NCBI RefSeq assembly: GCF_029223885.1
Contig: NZ_CP119409.1
Coordinates: forward strand, 3,958,501 to 4,022,500
DNA length: 64,000 nucleotides
Direction of reading: 5' to 3'
From: Pararhizobium gei
Lineage (GTDB): Bacteria; Pseudomonadota; Alphaproteobacteria; Rhizobiales; Rhizobiaceae
The notes under the pieces: model-generated
Told to the model about the DNA's origin: nothing
The model's database searches: none
The model's input: only the letters and a program-made list of their open reading frames with translations
Part shown: piece by piece, positions 1 to 10,970 of the stretch
How positions within the stretch are numbered: position 1 is the first letter of the stretch
Layout: the number at the start of each line of letters is the position of its first letter
Translations under genes and position numbers: made by a program

Positions 1-1910
<1,910 letters not shown>

Positions 1911-1930
1911 CAAAATCGGCAAAAACCGAC

Positions 1931-1959
1931 AAGCCGGGGCTGAAAGGCTCCGGCTTTTT
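1931..1959 (+). terminator. Rho-independent terminator after acnA
   Basis: Ten-base arms AAGCCGGGGC (1931-1940) and GCTCCGGCTT (1947-1956) pair with one G-U and a 6-base loop, followed by a T run to 1959. Confidence 0.8.
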
Positions 1960-2084
1960 CGTGGCCGGTTCGGCCAGGACACAGGATGCCGGTTTCTCAC
2001 TCCAACGTGACTTTCTGTTGAAAGCGAGGCGGCGTATGAAGGGGCCAATCCCCTTGCCTGCTGCAACGCCGACTGGAAATACCG

Positions 2085-2834
2085 ATGTCCTTACCTTCTG
2101 CCACACGTCGCGTTCTGCTCGCCATTGGCTTTTGCCTTTCGGCGCTGCCGGCGGTTGCCGGCGAGCCCGCCGGTGTCGTGGAACTGTTCACCAGCCAGGG
2201 ATGCTCCTCCTGCCCGCCGGCCGATGCGGCTCTGAAGAAACTGATCGACGATGGCAAGGTCGTGGCCCTGTCCTATCATGTCGACTACTGGAACTATCTC
2301 GGCTGGGCGGACACGCTTGCCACCAAGGACAATACGGCACGGCAATATGCCTATGCCCGCATGCTGGGCCGCAGCGGCGTCTATACGCCCCAGGCGATCC
2401 TTAACGGACGCAGTCATATCAACGGCGCCGATCTCGACGGCATAAACCGTAAACTCACCGAAATGAGCACAAACGGCAAGGGACTGGCAGTCCCGGTCCA
2501 GGCCTCCGTCAAGAACGATGAAATTGAGATCAAGGTGGGCGCGGGAAGCGGCAAGGCCAATCTGCTTGTGATCTATTTCAACCGCGAACAGATGGTCGAT
2601 GTGAAGACGGGAGAAAACAGCGGCAAGACGATCTCCTACTGGCATGCCGTGCGTGATATTCAGACGGTCGGCATGTGGGATGGCAAGCCCGCCCGATTCG
2701 TGCTGCCGGCTTCCGTTCTTCAGGAGGGCGAGAATGGCGGATGCGCCGTACTCTTGCAGAAAATGAAAAACAACGAAACTCCCGGCGCTATTCTCGGCGC
2801 CACCACCATCATGGGTGAAAACAAGGCCAACTAG
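2085..2834 (+). CDS. DUF1223 family secreted thioredoxin-like protein
   Basis: Protein of 249 residues. An N-terminal signal peptide (RR followed by a hydrophobic stretch, probable cleavage after AVAG near residue 26) predicts export to the periplasm. The mature part starts with a thioredoxin-like beta strand and a CxxC motif, C40-S-S-C43, in GCSSCPPAD, followed by the family hallmark YHVDYWNYLGW and YTPQAILNG. These match the DUF1223 family, whose biochemical role is not established; a redox role is an inference from CxxC and fold. It stands alone after acnA on the same strand with the acnA terminator between them, so it is probably transcribed separately. Confidence 0.88.
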   Translation: MSLPSATRRVLLAIGFCLSALPAVAGEPAGVVELFTSQGCSSCPPADAALKKLIDDGKVVALSYHVDYWNYLGWADTLATKDNTARQYAYARMLGRSGVYTPQAILNGRSHINGADLDGINRKLTEMSTNGKGLAVPVQASVKNDEIEIKVGAGSGKANLLVIYFNREQMVDVKTGENSGKTISYWHAVRDIQTVGMWDGKPARFVLPASVLQEGENGGCAVLLQKMKNNETPGAILGATTIMGENKAN

Positions 2835-3027
2835 GCTCCTGCGTCAGGTCGGCCCGCATCATGTGCTGGGTTGAGGTCGATGTTCCCAACAGAACCGGCA
2901 TTGCTGTTTGGCCAGAAATATCACTGTGCCTGAAAGATCTTCCCTGACGAAATGGAACTGGTGGCTTGCATTTCGGCGAGGCTCAGGCAAACTGTAACGA
3001 TCCTGTCACAATCGAACTGGGATACAG

Positions 3028-3432
3028 ATGACGGATCAGTCGGATTTGCCGCAAGGTGAGAGCCGTTCCGAAAGGCAGACAAATTCCGACGTGGTCGTTC
3101 ACCTGCATGACTATCGCAGCGGCCAGGATCCCTTGCCCATCACTTTCCATCGTCGTGAACTGGACCTGATTTTCCGCGTCTATGGACGCATGGTCGGGGA
3201 GAACGAATGGCGGGATTACGCGCTCGATCACCTGCGCGACCGGGCCGTATTTTCGGTCTTCAAGCGCTCGGGCGAATTACCGCTGTACCGGATCGAGAAA
3301 AACCCCAGGCTTGCCGCCAAGCAGGGCGCCTTCAGCATCGTGGATACGCATGGCAGAATTCTCAAGCGTGGCCATGAACTGCATCAGGTGCTCAAGATCT
3401 TCGACAAGATGCTGAAGTTGATCGACACGTGA
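3028..3432 (+). CDS. DUF2794 domain-containing protein
   Basis: Protein of 134 residues with no signal peptide or membrane segment. After a polar 35-residue N-terminus the conserved block runs ITFHRRELDLIFRVYGRMV, then EWRDYALDHLRDRAVFSVF and PLYRIEKNP, which is the pattern of the alphaproteobacterial DUF2794 family. Function is unknown. The stop is one base from the stop of the convergent acetyltransferase, so the two genes meet tail to tail with no room for a terminator between them. Confidence 0.88.
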   Translation: MTDQSDLPQGESRSERQTNSDVVVHLHDYRSGQDPLPITFHRRELDLIFRVYGRMVGENEWRDYALDHLRDRAVFSVFKRSGELPLYRIEKNPRLAAKQGAFSIVDTHGRILKRGHELHQVLKIFDKMLKLIDT

Positions 3433-3433
3433 A

Positions 3434-3991
3434 TCAGCGACTGTAGAGCGTGTCGGGATAGATGTCCGCCTCCGGATGGGTTGTAATCCCCTCTCCAAGT
3501 GCCAACTGCATGAAGACGGTATCCAGCCAGCGGCCATGCTTGAAGCCTGAGCCCTTTATCATACCGCTCTGTTCAAAGCCTGCAGCGCGGTGAACCGCGA
3601 TGGACGCAGGATGCGCGCCGCCGATCACGGCAACCATCTGGCGGAAGCCAAGGGCGGTGCAACGCGCGATGAGCTCGGCAAGCAGCGCCCTTCCCACGCC
3701 GTGCCCACGCGCTTCGGGCGCCAGATAAATCGAATCCTCCACCATAAACCGATAGGCCGCGCGGGTGCGGAAAGCCGATGCATAGGCATAGCCGATCAGG
3801 AGGCCCATCGCATCGACGGCAGAAATATAGGGATAACCATTGGCGACGATCGCCGAAAAACGCGAGGCCATCTCGATCTCGTCGGGCGGTGTCGTTTCAT
3901 AGGACGCGACACCGGCAACAACTGAATCGCGATAGATGCTGGTCACGACAGGAATATCGGCTGGAGTGGCATTGCGTAAAGAAAACGACAT
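3434..3991 (-). CDS. GNAT N-acetyltransferase, phosphinothricin acetyltransferase-like
   Basis: Protein of 185 residues covering a whole GNAT domain. The acetyl-CoA pyrophosphate loop is APEARGHGVGRAL, preceded by the strand YRFMVEDSIYLA. The N-terminal FSLRNATPADIPVVTSIYRDSVVAGVASYE and C-terminal GFEQSGMIKGSGFKHGRWLDTVFMQ are typical of the PAT/Bar-like subfamily, which acetylates phosphinothricin, methionine sulfoximine or related amino acids. The natural substrate cannot be read from sequence. Transcribed alone, convergent with the DUF2794 gene. Confidence 0.87.
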   Translation of the reverse strand: MSFSLRNATPADIPVVTSIYRDSVVAGVASYETTPPDEIEMASRFSAIVANGYPYISAVDAMGLLIGYAYASAFRTRAAYRFMVEDSIYLAPEARGHGVGRALLAELIARCTALGFRQMVAVIGGAHPASIAVHRAAGFEQSGMIKGSGFKHGRWLDTVFMQLALGEGITTHPEADIYPDTLYSR

Positions 3992-4071
3992 GGATATTGG
4001 CCTGAACAGGAGACTGTTCCTCAGTCAGAACAAGAGCGATCAAGCACGTCAATCAGCAAGAATTGCAATAC

Positions 4072-4098
4072 AAAAAAAGGCGGCCGAAGCCGCCTTTT
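4072..4098 (-). terminator. Bidirectional-looking terminator downstream of the Bax-inhibitor gene
   Basis: Perfect 10-bp stem AAAAGGCGGC (4075-4084) / GCCGCCTTTT (4089-4098) with loop CGAA. On the minus strand it ends in seven T (plus-strand A run from 4072), so it best serves the gene at 4118-4852. Confidence 0.85.
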
Positions 4099-4117
4099 CC
4101 GATAGGTTCCATTCCGT

Positions 4118-4852
4118 CTATTCGCGGTTTCCGAGGAAACGCAGCATGAACAGGAACAGGTTGATGAAGTCGAGATAGAGCGTCAGGGCGCCCATGATCG
4201 CCTTGCGTCCGGCCATTTCGGCGCCATCGCCCTCGAAGTACATTTCCTTGATCTTCTGCGTGTCGTAAGCGGTCAGACCCGCAAAGATCAGAACGCCAAT
4301 CACGGAGATCGCAAAATCCAGGGCAGATGAGCCGAGGAAAATATTGACGACCGAAGCGATGATCAGGCCGAACAGCCCCATCATCAGGAACGAACCCATA
4401 CCAGACAAGCTACGCTTCGTCGTGTACCCATAGAGCGAGAGGGCGCCGAACGAAGCCGCCGTCACGAAGAATGTCTTCACGATGCTGGCGTCCGTATAGA
4501 CGAGAAAGATCGACGAAAGCGATACGCCCATCAGTGCCGCATAAACCCAAAACGTCGTCTGGGCAGCGGATACGCTCATAGAGTTGATGCGGAAGCTCAT
4601 GTAGAAGACCAGCGCGATCGGGGCCAGCATGATCACCCATTTCAAAGGCGACTGGTAAATCAGCACTGCAAAATCAGGATTCGTCGCGGCGAATGCCTGG
4701 ACGCCGAAGGCGGCGATACCCGTGATCGCAAGGCCAAGCGCCATCAGGTTGTACACCTTCAGCATATAGGTGCGCAGACCCTCGTCGATTACGGCCCCCG
4801 CCTGTGCACCGGCAGGCGACACCCGGGTTTGGTAGTTTCTGAGATCAGCCAT
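4118..4852 (-). CDS. Bax inhibitor-1/YccA family membrane protein
   Basis: Protein of 244 residues. A soluble N-terminus of about 30 residues is followed by seven hydrophobic segments (for example LMALGLAITGIAAFGVQAF, WVIMLAPIALVFYMSF, FWVYAALMGVSLSSIFLVY, VIGVLIFAGLTAYDTQKIKEM). The YDTQKIK motif after TM6 is a hallmark of the BI-1/YccA family, which includes pH-gated Ca2+ leak channels and FtsH-interacting proteins. Inner-membrane location is expected; the exact role is unknown. Monocistronic, with its own strong terminator at 4075-4098. Confidence 0.9.
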   Translation of the reverse strand: MADLRNYQTRVSPAGAQAGAVIDEGLRTYMLKVYNLMALGLAITGIAAFGVQAFAATNPDFAVLIYQSPLKWVIMLAPIALVFYMSFRINSMSVSAAQTTFWVYAALMGVSLSSIFLVYTDASIVKTFFVTAASFGALSLYGYTTKRSLSGMGSFLMMGLFGLIIASVVNIFLGSSALDFAISVIGVLIFAGLTAYDTQKIKEMYFEGDGAEMAGRKAIMGALTLYLDFINLFLFMLRFLGNRE

Positions 4853-5064
4853 TGTTTCCTCTTTAAAAGCCCCGGTTAAGGTTACGGTGTCGGGTCGCGA
4901 TGGCTATCCTGCCATCCGATCCAGGCGCCGCTGCGGGGCTCCAGCATGCCTGCATCGAATATGATGTCGAATTGCGGCTTGCACAAGACCGCGAGCCCGG
5001 CGAACTGCGAGAAAAGCTTGGCTCACAGGCTTTTGAAGGCCCGTCTTAACGGTTAACTGGGGCC

Positions 5065-7617
5065 TCACAGTTCCCGCAGCACCGGGGCTGCCTTCTGCCC
5101 CAGCACCCGCCAGGTGCCCGCCAGACCGAAGCCGACGGTGACGACGAGCGCCACCGCCATGGTACCCAGGGCAACATCGGGCAGAAAAGAAGAAGGCAGG
5201 CTCATGATCCTGCTGACAACGAACCAGGCGGCGACCCCGCCGGCAAAGAGCGCGAAAAGCGCCGTCGACAGGCCGAGCATGGCATATTCATAGCAGAAAG
5301 CGCGGATCAGGGTCGAACGCGTCGCGCCCAGCGTCTTCAGGACGACGGCATCATGGGTGCGCGCCCTGTTGCCTGCCGCCAGTGCGCCGGCGAGAACCAG
5401 AACCGAGGCAACCAGCGCCACGGCGGCGGCGGCGCGGATGGCTGTTGCAAGCTGCCCGACAAGCTGGTTCACGATATCGAGCGCATCCTTGACGCGCACG
5501 CTGGTGATCGTCGGATAGGCATTGGTGATCGCTTTCAGCGCAACCGCTTCATCGGTCGCACTTGCCGTCGGGTCGATCACGGTGGCGAGCCAGGCATGCG
5601 GCGCGGCGGCAAACGTGTTCGGCGAGAAGACCATGACGAAATTGATCGACAGGGATTCCCATTCGACCACGCGAAAATTGGCGATGCGCGCCGTGATGTT
5701 GCGGCCAAGCACGTTGACCGTCACGGTGTCGCCGATCTTAAGGTTAAGCTCCCGCGCCTCCTGGGCCGAGAAGGACACCAGCGGTTCGCCACTATAATCG
5801 GGCGTCCACCAGGTTCCCTCGGCGAGGCTTGAATTCTCTGGAAGATTCTTCGCGTAGGTGACGCCGCGATCGCCACGCAGCACCCATTGCCCCGCCGGTG
5901 GTACCTCCATCTTGCCGACATCGACGCCATTGAACGCAAGAATGCGCCCCCGCAACATCGGAACCTCGATGATCTTGCCCTCGGGCAGACTCTTTTGAAG
6001 CAGTGTCCGGAAACCCTCGACCTCCGCACTCTGGATGTCGACGAAGAAGAAGTTCGGGGCCCGCTCCGGCAAATTACCCGTGAGTTCCCGGCGCAGATTG
6101 CCATCGATCAGCGCCAGCGTCACCAGAAGAGCCAGCCCAAGCCCAAGCGACAGAACCACCGAGGGCGTCAGTGCTCCCGGCCGATGGATATTGCCGATAG
6201 CGAGACGCAGCGCCGGTGAGCGCACCCTGGGCGCATGCCGTGCAAGCCAGGCCACGAGAATTGCAACGCCGCGCAGCACCACGAAAGCGAAGGCCGTGGC
6301 GCCGAGAAAGGTCAGCGATATCGTGCGGTCATAGGCCGTCAGGATGGACAGTCCGGCCAGCGCCGCCAGGCACAGCCCGGCTGCGAGCAGATAGGGCCAG
6401 GACGGCAGGCGTGCCCGCTCAAAACTCTGTTCCCGGAACAGCGCCGTTGCCGGTACTTCCCGTGCATGGCCGAGCGGCAGGATGGCAAAGGCCAGCGCGG
6501 TCAAAAGCCCGAACAAGGCAGCAAGGCCGAGCGCTGCCGGATAAAGTTGGAAGCCGGTCGAAACAGGCAAAATATCAGCAAGGAACTGAGCCGCAACGAA
6601 GGGAATGAGCGCGCCGAGAACCAGGCCCAGCCCGATGCCGATGAGTGCGATCATCAAAATCTGGATGAGGTAGATGATTGTCACCATCGAAGCCGGCGCT
6701 CCGACACATTTGAATGTGGCGATCACGCCGCGCTTGGAATCGAGATAGGACCGGACGGCATTGGCGACACCGACGCCACCGACGATCAGCGCTGTCAGGC
6801 CGACCAGCGTCAGAAACTGGGAGAACCGCGTGATATTGGCGGTCAGTGCCGGAGCGGCATTCTGGCTGGTACGGATCGACCAGCCGGCAACGGGAAATTT
6901 CTCTTCTGCCTCCCGGCGCAGCGCCGGAACGCCCGTGGGGTCGCCGACTTTGATCTTATAGCTGTGTTCGACCAGACTTCCCGTCTGCACCAGTCCGGAG
7001 GCGGCAAGGGCATCCGCAGACACCAGCAGGCGCGGCGCAAAACCGAAACCGTCAGACAGAGCATCGGGCTCCCGGACGATCAGACCACCCACGCGTATGC
7101 GGGCATTGCCGAGAAGAACTTCATCGCCCGGCTTGAGCCCCAGCCTTTCGAGTAACAGAGGTCCCGCCAGCGCGCCGAACACGCCATCACGAACGGCCAG
7201 AGACTCGGCAAGCGGCACCTGCGGCTCGCTTTCGAGCTTTCCGTACAGCGGGTAGGCACCGTCGACAGCCTTGACTTCGACCAGCGCCTGATTGGAGCCA
7301 TCCGGCAGGCGTGCCATCGACCGCAGCCCGGACGAGACCGAGACCGCGCCCATTTCATCCAGAAAAGCTCTTTCCTCGACTGTGGCAACGCGGTTGTTCA
7401 ATTCGAAGCGAAGATCGCCCGCCAGCAGCTCCCGCCCTTGGCCGGCGATCGCGCCGGTAATGGACTGCGACAGCGAGTTGACCCCGGCAATCGCCGCAGT
7501 CCCGAGCGCGACGCAGGCGAGGAAGATGTAGAACCCTTTCAGACCTCCGCGCATTTCGCGCAGTGCAAGACGAAAGGCGAGACGAAAACGAAAACGGCCG
7601 GCGGCACCAGTGCTCAT
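5065..7617 (-). CDS. ABC transporter permease, FtsX/MacB type (YbbP-like)
   Basis: Protein of 850 residues. The N-terminus LALREMRGGLKGFYIFLACVALG and first TM are typical of YbbP. A long periplasmic MacB-like domain follows, then FtsX cores of four TMs, with further TMs about residues 400-480 and 730-850. The C-terminal core contains RTHDAVVLKTLGATR. The start overlaps the ATPase stop by four bases, so the pair is translationally coupled. In E. coli the same trio (tesA divergent from ybbA-ybbP) occurs, and here tesA is also divergent next door. Likely exports or extracts a lipid or hydrophobic compound from the inner membrane; the substrate is unknown. Confidence 0.88.
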   Translation of the reverse strand: MSTGAAGRFRFRLAFRLALREMRGGLKGFYIFLACVALGTAAIAGVNSLSQSITGAIAGQGRELLAGDLRFELNNRVATVEERAFLDEMGAVSVSSGLRSMARLPDGSNQALVEVKAVDGAYPLYGKLESEPQVPLAESLAVRDGVFGALAGPLLLERLGLKPGDEVLLGNARIRVGGLIVREPDALSDGFGFAPRLLVSADALAASGLVQTGSLVEHSYKIKVGDPTGVPALRREAEEKFPVAGWSIRTSQNAAPALTANITRFSQFLTLVGLTALIVGGVGVANAVRSYLDSKRGVIATFKCVGAPASMVTIIYLIQILMIALIGIGLGLVLGALIPFVAAQFLADILPVSTGFQLYPAALGLAALFGLLTALAFAILPLGHAREVPATALFREQSFERARLPSWPYLLAAGLCLAALAGLSILTAYDRTISLTFLGATAFAFVVLRGVAILVAWLARHAPRVRSPALRLAIGNIHRPGALTPSVVLSLGLGLALLVTLALIDGNLRRELTGNLPERAPNFFFVDIQSAEVEGFRTLLQKSLPEGKIIEVPMLRGRILAFNGVDVGKMEVPPAGQWVLRGDRGVTYAKNLPENSSLAEGTWWTPDYSGEPLVSFSAQEARELNLKIGDTVTVNVLGRNITARIANFRVVEWESLSINFVMVFSPNTFAAAPHAWLATVIDPTASATDEAVALKAITNAYPTITSVRVKDALDIVNQLVGQLATAIRAAAAVALVASVLVLAGALAAGNRARTHDAVVLKTLGATRSTLIRAFCYEYAMLGLSTALFALFAGGVAAWFVVSRIMSLPSSFLPDVALGTMAVALVVTVGFGLAGTWRVLGQKAAPVLREL

Positions 7618-8339
7618 GCGGAAACTGCCTTGGACCGCGGCTCGGAGGCTTGCTCATCGCCATCATGACCCGCGACGATCTCGCCGGAGCGGACTCTGAC
7701 CTGCCGGGAGCAACGCGCAGCCAGAGATGCGTCATGCGTCACCAGCACCAGCGTCATGTCGCGCTCGTCCTGCTTGGAGAAAATCAGATCCGCGACCTGC
7801 CTGCCGGTCTCGGCATCGAGATTGCCGGTTGGTTCGTCTGCAATCAGCAGCTTGGGTGACGGCGCGAGCGCTCTCGCGATCGCGACGCGCTGCTGCTCGC
7901 CTCCGGACAATTGTCCCGGGTAATGTGACAGCCGATCGCCGAGACCGACAGACGTCAATTCCTTGCGGGCTATTTCAAAGGCATTGGCGACATTGGCAAG
8001 TTCCAGCGGCACGGCGACATTCTCGAGCGCCGTCATGTTGGGAATGAGATGGAAGGATTGGAAAACGATGCCGATATTTCGGCCCCGGAACTCGGCGACA
8101 CGGTCCTCGCTCAAGCCATGCAGCGGCGTACCATCGATAACGATTTCGCCGCTGTCGAGTCGTTCTAGACCGGCCAGCACCATCAGCAAGGTCGACTTTC
8201 CCGATCCGGATGGGCCGACAATGCCAACGGATTCGCCGGCATCGATCGTGATATTCATGCCCTTGAGCACATGAACGGACGCTGCGGCCTTTCCCAGGGT
8301 GAGATCCGCATTTTTCAGTTCGATCATGTTTTTCGTCAA
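7614..8339 (-). CDS. ABC transporter ATP-binding protein (YbbA/LolD-like)
   Basis: Protein of 241 residues, a complete MacB-class nucleotide-binding domain. Walker A is GPSGSGKST, the Q-loop region is VFQSFHLIPNMTALENV, the signature is LSGGEQQRVAIARAL, Walker B is LLIADEPTGNLD and the H-loop is LVTHD. All catalytic residues are intact. It pairs with the permease that follows, with a 4-base overlap. A 65-base intergenic region separates it from the divergent tesA, so both promoters lie there. Confidence 0.92.
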   Translation of the reverse strand: MTKNMIELKNADLTLGKAAASVHVLKGMNITIDAGESVGIVGPSGSGKSTLLMVLAGLERLDSGEIVIDGTPLHGLSEDRVAEFRGRNIGIVFQSFHLIPNMTALENVAVPLELANVANAFEIARKELTSVGLGDRLSHYPGQLSGGEQQRVAIARALAPSPKLLIADEPTGNLDAETGRQVADLIFSKQDERDMTLVLVTHDASLAARCSRQVRVRSGEIVAGHDGDEQASEPRSKAVSA

Positions 8340-8404
8340 GGAAGATACCTATATATGAAATTGAACCGCTGGATGAGATAGCTCAATCGATTTAGGAAGT
8401 TCAG

Positions 8405-9046
8405 ATGCGATTAAAAGGTTTGACGGCATTTTTGTGGGCGATCACGGCAATTGTGATCGCGGTGGCGCCCGCAAGAGCAGACACGCTCAATCTCGTCGGT
8501 TTCGGCGACAGCCTGATGGCTGGTTACAAACTGCCCGCCGAGGACGCTTTCCCGGCGCGCCTGGAAAAGGCGTTGCGTGCGAAAGGCCATGACGTGACGA
8601 TCGCCAATGCCGGCGTTTCCGGGGATACGACATCGGGAGGCCTCGCCCGGATCGACTGGTCGGTGCCGGATGGCACCAAGGGCGTCGTCCTCGAATTGGG
8701 CGCCAATGATGCAAGACGCGGCATTGAACCCGACGAAACCCGCAAGAACATAGCCGCCATGATCGAGAAGCTGCAATCGCGCGGCATTTCCGTTCTCCTG
8801 GTCGGAATGCTGGCGCCGCCGAACATGGGTGAGAAATACGCCTCCAAGTTCAATGCAGTGTATCCCGAACTTGCCAAGACCTATGGTGTTGCATTCTACC
8901 CCTTCTTTTTGGACGGCGTGGTCCAGGACGAGAGCCTTAAAATCGAGGACGGGATGCATCCCAACGGAAACGGCATCGGCGTGATGGTCGAGCGAATGAT
9001 GCCGGTTGCGGAAGGTTTTGTTGATCAGCTTTCGACGGGAGGCTGA
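8405..9046 (+). CDS. tesA: SGNH-family arylesterase / lysophospholipase (TesA-like)
   Basis: Protein of 213 residues with a signal peptide (cleavage after PARA, about residue 25), hence periplasmic. The SGNH blocks are complete: GDSL with nucleophile S36, oxyanion Gly in VSGDTT, Asn101 in ELGANDARRG, and the D182xxH185 pair in EDGMHPN. The family hydrolyses short-chain acyl or aryl esters and lysophospholipids. AGGAAG at 8394-8399 is a good ribosome binding site. It is divergent from the ybbA-ybbP exporter, an arrangement also seen in E. coli, which suggests joint action on lipids. Confidence 0.92.
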   Translation: MRLKGLTAFLWAITAIVIAVAPARADTLNLVGFGDSLMAGYKLPAEDAFPARLEKALRAKGHDVTIANAGVSGDTTSGGLARIDWSVPDGTKGVVLELGANDARRGIEPDETRKNIAAMIEKLQSRGISVLLVGMLAPPNMGEKYASKFNAVYPELAKTYGVAFYPFFLDGVVQDESLKIEDGMHPNGNGIGVMVERMMPVAEGFVDQLSTGG

Positions 9047-9179
9047 CGCCGGACAAAATAAATCTTGTTTAACGCTTGTTAATGCCGTTGGATAAATATC
9101 GCAGGTGCGAAATTGTAATTGCGTGTGGGTGCCGGGCATGATTCGCTTGGTTATCTGCAAAAGATTCGGGGAGCTCGTC

Positions 9180-9770
9180 ATGCCGAGACTTTTCACCGCC
9201 CTCGAGATACCGCGCAATGCCGCGATGAGCCTTTCATTGTTGCGGGGTGGCCTTCCCGGTGCCCGCTGGATGGACGTGGAAAACTATCACATCACGCTTC
9301 GCTTTATTGGCGACGTCGATAATCGCACGGCAGACGAGATCGTTGATCGGTTGGACCGGATCGAACGGCCGGAATTCCAGCTGCAGCTGACCGGCACCGG
9401 TGCCTTCGGATCGAAAAAACCGCATTCTGTCTGGGCTGGCGTCAGCAACCCGCCGGAACTCTACGCGTTGCAGGCCGAGATCGAACGCCTCTGCCAGCGT
9501 CTCGGCCTTCCGGCCGACCCCCGCAAGTTCTCGCCGCATGTCACGCTTGCCCGACTCCGTTCTTCGCGCGTCGAGGATGTCGTCAACTACCTTTCCGGTC
9601 GCGGCGGCTTTTATACCAATCCCTTCACCGTCTCGCGCTTCGTGCTCCTGTCGTCACGCGATTCCATCGGCGGCGGCCCCTATGTCACCGAGGAGGTGTT
9701 TCCGCTCTACGAGCCGTTTTCGGCAGGCGTCGCCCTGGGGGACGGGTATTCGACGGAAAGCGTGCTCTGA
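9180..9770 (+). CDS. thpR: RNA 2',3'-cyclic phosphodiesterase (2H family)
   Basis: Protein of 196 residues from ATG 9180, chosen because GGGGAG lies just upstream and family members begin MPRLFTALEIP; an in-frame GTG at 9105 would add 25 unrelated residues. Both catalytic 2H tetrads are present: H37-I-T39-L and H120-V-T122-L, about 83 residues apart as usual. Enzymes of this family open 2',3'-cyclic phosphate ends of RNA and were first described as 2'-5' RNA ligases. The downstream pterin dehydratase follows within 90 bases on the same strand. Confidence 0.92.
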   Translation: MPRLFTALEIPRNAAMSLSLLRGGLPGARWMDVENYHITLRFIGDVDNRTADEIVDRLDRIERPEFQLQLTGTGAFGSKKPHSVWAGVSNPPELYALQAEIERLCQRLGLPADPRKFSPHVTLARLRSSRVEDVVNYLSGRGGFYTNPFTVSRFVLLSSRDSIGGGPYVTEEVFPLYEPFSAGVALGDGYSTESVL

Positions 9771-9857
9771 TTATTCCGTTTGCCTGGCGTCCGCGAGCCC
9801 CGGCGGAAATTGGAGCGGCCTCGACCGGAAACGGCCACTATTTCGAGGAGGATCATC

Positions 9858-10184
9858 ATGAGACCACAAAAACTCGACCCCCGGGATACGGCCGAGCGGT
9901 TGACCGGTATGCATGGTTGGATGCTTGCCGAAGATGGCGGATCGATCTCGAAAGCGTTCCGGTTCAAGAGCTTCAGCGAGGCCTTCGGCTTCATGAGCGA
10001 ATGCGCTCTGGCGGCTGAAAAACTCGACCATCACCCGGAATGGTTCAATGTCTACAATAGGGTCGATGTGTCGCTCACCACCCATGATGCAGGCGGCCTG
10101 ACCGAGCTTGATTTCAAGCTTGCAGCCCGCATGGACCGTGCCGGGGCCGGGAGAACGCAGGATCAACGCAAACAGGACGTTTGA
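9858..10184 (+). CDS. phhB: 4a-hydroxytetrahydrobiopterin dehydratase (pterin-4a-carbinolamine dehydratase)
   Basis: Protein of 108 residues. The start ATG 9858 is fixed by a strong GAGGAGGAT ribosome binding site; the open frame upstream has no family match. The active-site motif is [20 protein letters not shown] followed by [12 protein letters not shown], with the catalytic His pair visible. It regenerates the pterin cofactor of aromatic amino acid hydroxylases. No hydroxylase gene lies in this window, so a moonlighting or general pterin role is possible. Confidence 0.93.
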   Translation: MRPQKLDPRDTAERLTGMHGWMLAEDGGSISKAFRFKSFSEAFGFMSECALAAEKLDHHPEWFNVYNRVDVSLTTHDAGGLTELDFKLAARMDRAGAGRTQDQRKQDV

Positions 10185-10215
10185 ATTTGCACCGGCGCGC
10201 ACCATATCCTTGCCC

Positions 10216-10614
10216 ATGAATGACGAGGCGAAAAAGATGGACGACGTCAAGATCGGCGAGATATTGCTGCCCGGCGAGGAAAGCGAACAGGAAGCGAAGG
10301 CCCGGAAGGTCGAGCGCAGGTTCTGGCCGACGATGAAACGTGCGGTCCGCCAGATCCCGTTCAGCCGCGATGTCGTGGCCGCCTATTATTGCGCGCGCGA
10401 TCCGGCAACGCCGATGCGAACCCGCGGCATCATTCTGGGCGCACTGGCCTATTTCGTATTGCCCTTCGACTTCATTCCCGACGTGCTGGCGATGGTTGGA
10501 TTTTCCGACGACGTCGCTGTCCTCACGGCCGCTTTTGCTGCTGTGGCAGGCCAGATCAAGGATCGGCACTATGTGCGGGCGGACGAAGCTTTGCAGGACA
10601 AGCTGCCTGAGTAA
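10216..10614 (+). CDS. YkvA family (DUF1232) protein
   Basis: Protein of 132 residues. A charged N-terminus of about 50 residues precedes the short DUF1232 hydrophobic hairpin: GIILGALAYFVLPFDFIPD followed by GFSDDVAVLTAAFAAV. The LPFDFIPDxxxxxGFxDD pattern is diagnostic. The start at 10216 (MNDEAKK) lies 31 bases after the phhB stop; ATG 10237 is an alternative. Probably membrane-associated; function unknown in the family. Confidence 0.88.
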   Translation: MNDEAKKMDDVKIGEILLPGEESEQEAKARKVERRFWPTMKRAVRQIPFSRDVVAAYYCARDPATPMRTRGIILGALAYFVLPFDFIPDVLAMVGFSDDVAVLTAAFAAVAGQIKDRHYVRADEALQDKLPE

Positions 10615-10970
10615 TCGCCGCAACAGCAGCAGGACTCTCGCATTTTCTCGGTGCGGCACAGGCGTCAAACTCTTGCCTGAATCTTTGTGCCATAACAGCA
10701 ACGGGCGGGCCGACGAGGTCATAGACTTGGGAGGCCGGCTTCGGTCCAAATCACCTGACGCGTCTCTTGTGCTTGAGCGGCTCCCCTCGGTTGATATGCG
10801 GATGAGACAGGATTTGCGTCGCAATCTGATCCGTACTAACACTGTGGCGCCGTGAATTCAGGCAATGTTGACGGTTTGGTAACCTGAATTAAGTCAAAAT
10901 AAAATAAATCGTGACCATGCGTTGCCCGACTGCTGATCGGGTGTTGGCAGCAAGAAACCGGCAGGAAAAG
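10615..10970. other. Intergenic region between the YkvA gene and the IalB-family gene
   Basis: About 356 bases with no convincing gene; frames across it have no family features. The right third turns AT-rich (10880-10912) and contains the inverted repeat annotated at 10855-10890, so the promoter of the IalB gene is probably there. Confidence 0.6.
10855..10890. promoter_or_regulatory. Inverted repeat upstream of the IalB-family gene
   Basis: Perfect 8-bp arms AATTCAGG (10855-10862) and CCTGAATT (10883-10890) are separated by 20 bases that include TTGACG (10868-10873), a possible -35 box. The spacing suits a dimeric regulator contacting about three helical turns. It lies 80 bases before the start codon. 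Confidence 0.4.
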
